Positions 59,897 to 64,000 of a DNA stretch of 64,000 nucleotides are shown here, piece by piece; the first letter of the stretch is position 1; every line of letters starts with the position of its first letter. The position numbers and the translations under genes were made by a program. Location: assembly GCA_964640955.1 (NCBI GenBank), contig CAZXJI010000009.1, forward strand, positions 62,001 through 126,000, given 5' to 3'. The DNA comes from CAXXOK01 sp964640955. GTDB lineage: Bacteria > Bacillota > Clostridia > Christensenellales > Aristaeellaceae. The notes under the pieces are model-generated. The model had not been told where the DNA came from. It did no database searches and saw nothing but the letters and a program-made list of their open reading frames with translations.

Positions 59897-60114
59897 GACG
59901 GCAAACGAATCGCATGTTTTTGGGGGGATACCGTCCGGACGGCGCGGTATGGCGCCTGCCGGAAAAGAAGGAAGACACGGACGCAGCCCTAAGCGCCGCG
60001 CACATGACGCGGCCGTTTTCGGTGCACCCGTGTTTTCCCTCTTCACGCGGTATTCCCCCCACTTTGTACCGGGGGGATATCGCATACGGCGATGTCCCCC
60101 TTTCGTTTGCCGTC
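59897..60114 (+). ncRNA. Large structured leader RNA (candidate new cis-regulatory class)
   Basis: P1: GACGGCAAACGAA (59897-59909) pairs perfectly with TTCGTTTGCCGTC (60102-60114). P2: GGGGGGATACCG (59922-59933) with CGGTATTCCCCCC (60048-60060, one bulged T). P2a: TCCGG/CCGGA with an inner GGCGC/GCGCC (59934-59963). P3: GAAGACACGG (59971-59980) with CCGTGTTTTC (60028-60037), plus GAAG/CTTC below. P4: GCCGCG/CGCGGC with a CACATGA loop (59995-60013). P5: GGGGGATATCGC (60072-60083) with GCGATGTCCCCC (60089-60100). About 130 of 218 nt are paired in this one nested model. The AAAGGAG of the methyltransferase follows 5 nt after P1. No known RNA class is recognised. The long open frame across it (59880-60134) is not supported as protein. 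Confidence 0.7.
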
Positions 60115-60134
60115 GAAAAGAAAGGAGACGGAAC

Positions 60135-60962
60135 ATGGCATCGTTTCAAAACTGGATTCGGGAACTGGACCGCCCCGCCCCCTACCAGCCCGGCGCGCCC
60201 TTCTGGACCCATCCGCACATCGCGGCGGAAATGCTCAAAACCCACCTGGATCCCGCCACCGACGCGGCCAGCTACCGGCCGGAGACCATTCGCGCCATCT
60301 GCGCGCACCTGTGGACGGCCATGGGCCTCGCGCCCGGAAGCCGGCTGATCGACCTGGGCTGCGGGCCCGGGCTGTATTGCCGCGCGCTGGCCGGCATGGG
60401 CGCTTCGGTAACGGGCCTGGACCAGTCCCAAAACTCCCTGCGCTACGCACGCAAACTGTGCGCGGGACTGGACGCCGGTTTCGTGCGCGCAAGCTACCTC
60501 GACCCCTTCGGCACGGAAGCCTTCGACGCGGCGATCCTGATCTCGCAGGATTACGGCGTGCTGTCGCCGGAAAACCGCCGGGCGCTGCTCGGCAACGTGC
60601 GAAACGCGCTCAAACCCGGCGGGCTTCTGGCGCTGGACGCGCCTTCGCGGGCGGCGTACGCCGCCCGGCGGGAGGCGACCGAATGGGAAACGTCCCCCGG
60701 CGGCTTCTGGCGGCCGCACCCCTACCTGCTGCTGCATGCCGTGCGCCTCTACCCCGAGATCGCCGCGCTGTGCGACCTGTACGCGGTACTGGACGGCCGG
60801 CGGACGGTCTACCGCGTCTGGCAGACCTTCTTCTCCCCCGAAAGCCTGACCCGGGAACTTACGGAGGCGGGCTTTACGGTCGAAGCCGTATGGGCCGACC
60901 TGTTGGGGAACGTTCCGGACGATGCGTCGCCCGCCGTGGGTGTGCTGTGCCGCAGAGCATAG
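60135..60962 (+). CDS. Class I SAM-dependent methyltransferase
   Basis: A 275-residue methyltransferase. Motif I is RLIDLGCGPGLYCRALA (about residues 71-87), followed by the acidic GLDQS. Motif II is FDAAILISQDYGVL and motif III LLALDAPSR. The N-terminal ~70 residues (WIRELDRPAPYQPGAPFW) and the aromatic C-terminus are less common. Small-molecule methylation is expected. The start is ATG 60135, with AAAGGAG upstream. It is the sole gene behind the 218-nt leader RNA, so that RNA probably controls it. Confidence 0.88.
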   Translation: MASFQNWIRELDRPAPYQPGAPFWTHPHIAAEMLKTHLDPATDAASYRPETIRAICAHLWTAMGLAPGSRLIDLGCGPGLYCRALAGMGASVTGLDQSQNSLRYARKLCAGLDAGFVRASYLDPFGTEAFDAAILISQDYGVLSPENRRALLGNVRNALKPGGLLALDAPSRAAYAARREATEWETSPGGFWRPHPYLLLHAVRLYPEIAALCDLYAVLDGRRTVYRVWQTFFSPESLTRELTEAGFTVEAVWADLLGNVPDDASPAVGVLCRRA

Positions 60963-60982
60963 CGGCGGAAAACACGACCTTG

Positions 60983-61010
60983 GGCGGAGCGCCTTTGCGG
61001 GCGCTCCGCC
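60983..61010 (+). terminator. GC hairpin after the methyltransferase gene
   Basis: GGCGGAGCGCC (60983-60993) and GGCGCTCCGCC (61000-61010) are perfect 11-bp arms. There is no T-run, so the strength is uncertain. Confidence 0.55.
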
Positions 61011-61182
61011 GTCTCGTCCGCATGCCATGCAGGCTGCCTGAGAATATAAGACGGCGCGGAACTAAAAATAGCGCATGGATTCGCGGCTTCCGGTGTGGCG
61101 CGCGGCGCGCCGTTGGAGTATACTGGGTTGTGCAACGGATCGGCGACGGCGTTTTTCAGCCGCCGCGGAAAGGAAGAGAAAA

Positions 61183-62535
61183 ATGAAACCGCTTCATGAA
61201 ATGACGCTGGAAGAACTCATCACCCCGCGGGCGGACGCCTGCGCGTGCGGGCGCGCGCATACCGCGGGGCTGAAATACGTCAAAATCGGCCGGGACGCCA
61301 CGCGCTTCCTGCCGGAGGCGCTTGCGGCCGTCGGCTGCCGCAAACCGTTCGTGGTTTACGACCGCCATACCGCCGCGGCGGCGGCCGCGCCCGTGGAGGA
61401 GGCGCTCAAAGGTGCGGGCGTCCCCTACGCCTCCTACGTGCTGACCGCCGAGCGGGTGGAGCCGGACGAGCGCGCCGTGGGCAGCCTGTGCATGGCGTTT
61501 GAGCCCGATTGCGACGGGGTGCTGGCGGTAGGCTCCGGCGTGATCAACGACTGCTGCAAGGTGCTCGCCCACGCGATGGGCGTCCCCTCCGCGGTGGTGG
61601 CCACCGCGCCTTCCATGGACGGCTACGCCTCCAATTCCTCCTCCATGATCCGCGACCGGGTGAAGGTGTCCCTGTACAACGCGTGCCCCGCGGCGATCAT
61701 CGCCGATACGATGATCATGAAGGACGCCCCCGAAAGGATGCTTCAGGCCGGTTTGGGCGATATGCTGGCCAAGTATATCGCGCTGTGCGAATGGCGCATT
61801 TCCCGCATCGTGACCGGCGAATACTACTGCGAGGAGATCGCCGCGCTCATGCGGCGCTCGCTGGAGAAGATCGTCTCGGCCGCGCCGCGCCTGCTGACGC
61901 GTGATCCGGAGGTGATCGGCGCGGTGACGGAGGGCCTGATCCTCTCCGGCGTGGCGATGGCGTTCGCGCAGGTTTCCCGGCCCGCCTCGGGGCTGGAGCA
62001 CTATTTTTCGCACCTGTGGGAGATGTTCGCGCTGGACCGCGGGCTGCCGCCGGAGCTGCACGGCATTCAGGTGGGCGTGGGCACGGCGCTTTGCCTGCGC
62101 ATCTACGACCGCCTCAAAAAGATGACCCCCGACATGGAAACGGTCGAGCGCGCGACGCTTTCGTTCAGCCCCACGCTGTGGGAGCAGAACGTGCGCCGCG
62201 TGTTCGGCGGCGCGGCGCAAACGCTGATCGACAGCGAAAACAACCTCTGGCACAAGAACGATCCTGAAAAGCGCCTTGAGCACGCGAAAACGATCATCAC
62301 GCACTGGGACGAGCTTAAGCAGATCATGGCGGAGGAGCTGCCGGATACCGAAAGCATCCTTTCGCTGATGCGCTCGCTGCACATGCCGGTCAAGCCCGCC
62401 GAAATCGGCGAGGACGAGCGGGACACGCGCGACGCGTTCCTCTGCTCGCGGGACATCCGCGACAAGTACCTGACCAGCTCGCTTCTGTGGGATCTGGGCC
62501 TTTTGGACACCTTCCCGCTGGACGGGGCGAAGTAA
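61183..62535 (+). CDS. sn-Glycerol-1-phosphate dehydrogenase (AraM/EgsA)
   Basis: A 450-residue NAD(P)-dependent, metal-dependent dehydrogenase that reduces dihydroxyacetone phosphate to sn-glycerol-1-phosphate. Seen: VLAVGSGVINDCCKVLAH, the substrate/cofactor loop TAPSMDGYASNSSSM, the metal-site Asp in GLGDMLAKY, and His in SGLEHYFSHLWEM. In Bacillus, AraM with PcrB makes archaea-like heptaprenylglyceryl phosphate; in archaea it builds ether lipids. ATG 61183 is used (GAAAGGAAGAG upstream). The 220-bp gap before it holds the methyltransferase hairpin and a weak TATACT box. Confidence 0.92.
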   Translation: MKPLHEMTLEELITPRADACACGRAHTAGLKYVKIGRDATRFLPEALAAVGCRKPFVVYDRHTAAAAAAPVEEALKGAGVPYASYVLTAERVEPDERAVGSLCMAFEPDCDGVLAVGSGVINDCCKVLAHAMGVPSAVVATAPSMDGYASNSSSMIRDRVKVSLYNACPAAIIADTMIMKDAPERMLQAGLGDMLAKYIALCEWRISRIVTGEYYCEEIAALMRRSLEKIVSAAPRLLTRDPEVIGAVTEGLILSGVAMAFAQVSRPASGLEHYFSHLWEMFALDRGLPPELHGIQVGVGTALCLRIYDRLKKMTPDMETVERATLSFSPTLWEQNVRRVFGGAAQTLIDSENNLWHKNDPEKRLEHAKTIITHWDELKQIMAEELPDTESILSLMRSLHMPVKPAEIGEDERDTRDAFLCSRDIRDKYLTSSLLWDLGLLDTFPLDGAK

Positions 62536-62560
62536 AGGCCAGGGACCGCATCAACGGGTA

Positions 62561-62608
62561 AAACACGGGCGGGCTTCGCTATGGAAGCCCGCCCGTGTTT
62601 CGTTTTTT
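62561..62608. terminator. Bidirectional terminator (17-bp stem)
   Basis: AAACACGGGCGGGCTTC (62561-62577) and GAAGCCCGCCCGTGTTT (62584-62600) are perfect arms; CG then TTTTTT follow. It ends the dehydrogenase transcript and, in reverse, the uronate isomerase. Confidence 0.88.
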
Positions 62609-62621
62609 CCGTCTCCGGCGG

Positions 62622-64000
62622 TTATGCCGGGAAAGCGAAGTAACGCTTGGCGTTTTCGTAGCTCACCCCGCGCACGATGGCGGCCAGCGCCTTTTCGTCG
62701 TCGGGGAACTGCCCGTCCTCCACCCACTGCCCCAGCAGCCGGCACAGGATACGGCGGAAATACTCGTGCCGCGGATAGCTCAAAAAGCTGCGGCTGTCGG
62801 TCAGCATCCCCACGAACCCCGCCAGATAGCCGAGGTTGGCGAAGCTGGTCAGCTGCGCGGTCATCCCCTCCAGATGGTCGTTGAACCACCAGGCGGAACC
62901 GTGCTGCACGCGGCAGACGGCCTCGTCGTTCTGGAAGCAGCCGCAGATGCTGTCGATGGCCGCGTCGTCGTTGGGATTGAGGCTGTACAGAACGGTCTTG
63001 CCGAGCGTGCCCGCCTCCTCCATGGCGTTGAGCAGCGCCGCCAGCTGGGCGGAGGGGGTGAAGGTGTCGATGCAGTCGAACCCCGTATCCGGCCCCAGGC
63101 GGCCGAACATGGGCTGATTGTTGTCCCGGCGGCAGCCGAAATGCAACTGCATCGTCCAGCCCAGCCGCTTGTACTCCCCGGACACGAACAGGATGAAAGC
63201 GGTCTTGAACCTGAGCTCGTCCCCCGGCGCCACGGGCTTGCCGGCCAGACGATCCGCAAAGATGCGCTCGATCTCCGCTTCGGGTGCGGGCGCGTACATG
63301 GCATAGTTCAGGGCGTGATCGCTGAGCCGGCAGCGGTTTTGGTGGAAGTATTCCATCCGCGTCTTCAGCGCTTCCTTGAGCGAAGCGAACGAATCGATCG
63401 CCACGCCGGAAACGGCGGCAAGCTTTTCCAGGTAAACCGGATAGTCCGCCTTTTCGAGGTTCATGGCCTTGTCCGGCCGCCACGCGGGCAGCACCGTGGT
63501 CGCGAAAGTCTTGTCGGCGACAATCTTCCGATGCCATTCCAGCGTATCGGTCGGGTCGTCCGTGGTGCAGATGATCTCCACGTTGCTTTTTTCGATCAGC
63601 CCGCGAACGCCGAAACCGGTCTCCTTAAGCTTCGCGTTGACGTGATCCCACACCTCGCCGGCCGTGTCGCCGTTGAGCAGTCCGTTGTAACCGAAAAAGC
63701 GCTTAAGCTCCAGATGGCTCCAGTGGTACAGCGGGTTGCCCGCGGCCATTCCCAGCACTTCCGCCCATTTCTGGAACTTTTCCCGGTCGCCCGCGTCGCC
63801 GGTAATGTACTTTTCCGGCACGCCCGCGGCGCGCATGAGCCGCCACTTGTAGTGGTCGCCGCCCAGCCAGACCTGGGTGATATTCTCAAACCGCCGGTCC
63901 TCGTAAATCTCCCGCGGATTGATGTGGCAGTGGTAGTCGATGATCGGGCATTTCGCCGCAACCTCGTGGTAGAGTTTCCGCGCCGTTCGCGTCGTCAGCA
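62622..64000 (-). CDS. uxaC: Uronate isomerase (5' end outside window)
   Basis: About 458 residues are visible. The frame is open to the window edge; the ATG at 63836 is internal, because the upstream sequence continues with family residues (KCPIIDYHCHINPREIYEDR and RRFENITQVWLGGDHYKWR). Only about ten N-terminal residues are missing. UxaC isomerises D-glucuronate to fructuronate and D-galacturonate to tagaturonate, entering the uronate pathway. The metal site includes the HxH in DYHCHINP and MQLHFG. The rest of the uronate genes would be upstream on this strand, outside the window. Confidence 0.95.
   Translation of the reverse strand, partial: LTTRTARKLYHEVAAKCPIIDYHCHINPREIYEDRRFENITQVWLGGDHYKWRLMRAAGVPEKYITGDAGDREKFQKWAEVLGMAAGNPLYHWSHLELKRFFGYNGLLNGDTAGEVWDHVNAKLKETGFGVRGLIEKSNVEIICTTDDPTDTLEWHRKIVADKTFATTVLPAWRPDKAMNLEKADYPVYLEKLAAVSGVAIDSFASLKEALKTRMEYFHQNRCRLSDHALNYAMYAPAPEAEIERIFADRLAGKPVAPGDELRFKTAFILFVSGEYKRLGWTMQLHFGCRRDNNQPMFGRLGPDTGFDCIDTFTPSAQLAALLNAMEEAGTLGKTVLYSLNPNDDAAIDSICGCFQNDEAVCRVQHGSAWWFNDHLEGMTAQLTSFANLGYLAGFVGMLTDSRSFLSYPRHEYFRRILCRLLGQWVEDGQFPDDEKALAAIVRGVSYENAKRYFAFPA

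Noticed and set aside
59897..60114. A MITE-like insertion instead of a leader RNA
   Set aside because: The 13-bp inverted ends would fit a miniature element, but the flanks (AAAAGG and GAAAAG) are not an exact target duplication and the ends coincide with promoter and ribosome site. Kept as the main alternative explanation, not chosen.
61075..61182. N-terminal extension of the glycerol-1-phosphate dehydrogenase
   Set aside because: The extra 36 residues precede the ribosome site and resemble no family N-terminus.

Overview
This 64 kb window looks like chromosomal DNA from a GC-rich, low-oxygen Gram-positive bacterium of the class Clostridia, possibly of the Christensenellales/Oscillospirales type. 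The taxonomic guess is inference. It rests on the dnaG-rpoD-trmK-nif3-like gene order, the long-form hibernation factor, the YaaO-like/Tmk neighbourhood, the clostripain-family protease, the GldAFG/DUF4340 cassette, and strong AGGAGG ribosome binding sites with TTG and GTG starts. No tRNA, rRNA, insertion sequence, phage gene or CRISPR array is visible. I count 54 protein genes, of which two (pheS and uxaC) are cut by the window edges.

Layout. 1-14.5 kb is housekeeping: pheS-pheT, a VanZ/RDD membrane protein, yjdF behind a probable riboswitch, a DUF89 protein, a dGTPase-like gene, dnaG-rpoD-trmK-nif3-like-zinc ribbon, and a pyrimidine nucleoside phosphorylase. 14.6-15.8 kb holds a ribosome hibernation unit: a candidate raiA-type RNA, hpf, and a small duplicated membrane protein. 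15.9-20.8 kb is a branched-chain amino-acid-type ABC operon with a fused LivM-LivG. 20.9-24.7 kb has a decarboxylase-like PLP protein, a HAD-thymidylate kinase fusion, and mnmA. 24.9-30.4 kb is an accessory catabolic locus: a GntR regulator, a three-gene TRAP transporter, and divergently a DUF169 protein and an RpiB-like isomerase. A compact operator region lies between the two halves. 30.5-36.4 kb holds a secreted Ig-like protein, a YgiQ radical-SAM protein, a HAD hydrolase and an iron alcohol dehydrogenase. 36.5-41.7 kb is a GldA/F/G-like ABC export cassette with a DUF4340 protein. 41.8-45.1 kb is a sugar ABC importer lacking its own ATPase. 45.2-64 kb holds pepT, a Trk/Ktr potassium uptake pair, an esterase, a sugar-phosphate isomerase-like gene, a degenerate CapA-like protein, UbiB plus a phasin-like protein, a DUF2974 hydrolase, a clostripain-like protease, an ATP-grasp protein, ychF, a methyltransferase behind a large structured leader, a glycerol-1-phosphate dehydrogenase and the start of a uronate isomerase region.

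The best candidates for something undescribed are these. (1) A 218-nt leader RNA at 59897-60114 begins at the predicted transcription start, is closed by a 13-bp perfect helix, and folds almost completely by eye. (2) A nested-palindrome element of about 145 bp is present in two copies, near 2.8 kb and 32.2 kb, each just after a stop codon. (3) The GntR/TRAP/DUF169/RpiB-like locus has a 12-bp inverted repeat that contains the -35 boxes of two divergent promoters. (4) There are two single-ORF fusions (HAD-Tmk and LivM-LivG). (5) A CapA-like protein has lost most of its expected metal ligands. All folds and promoters were read by eye; no search or folding program was run.
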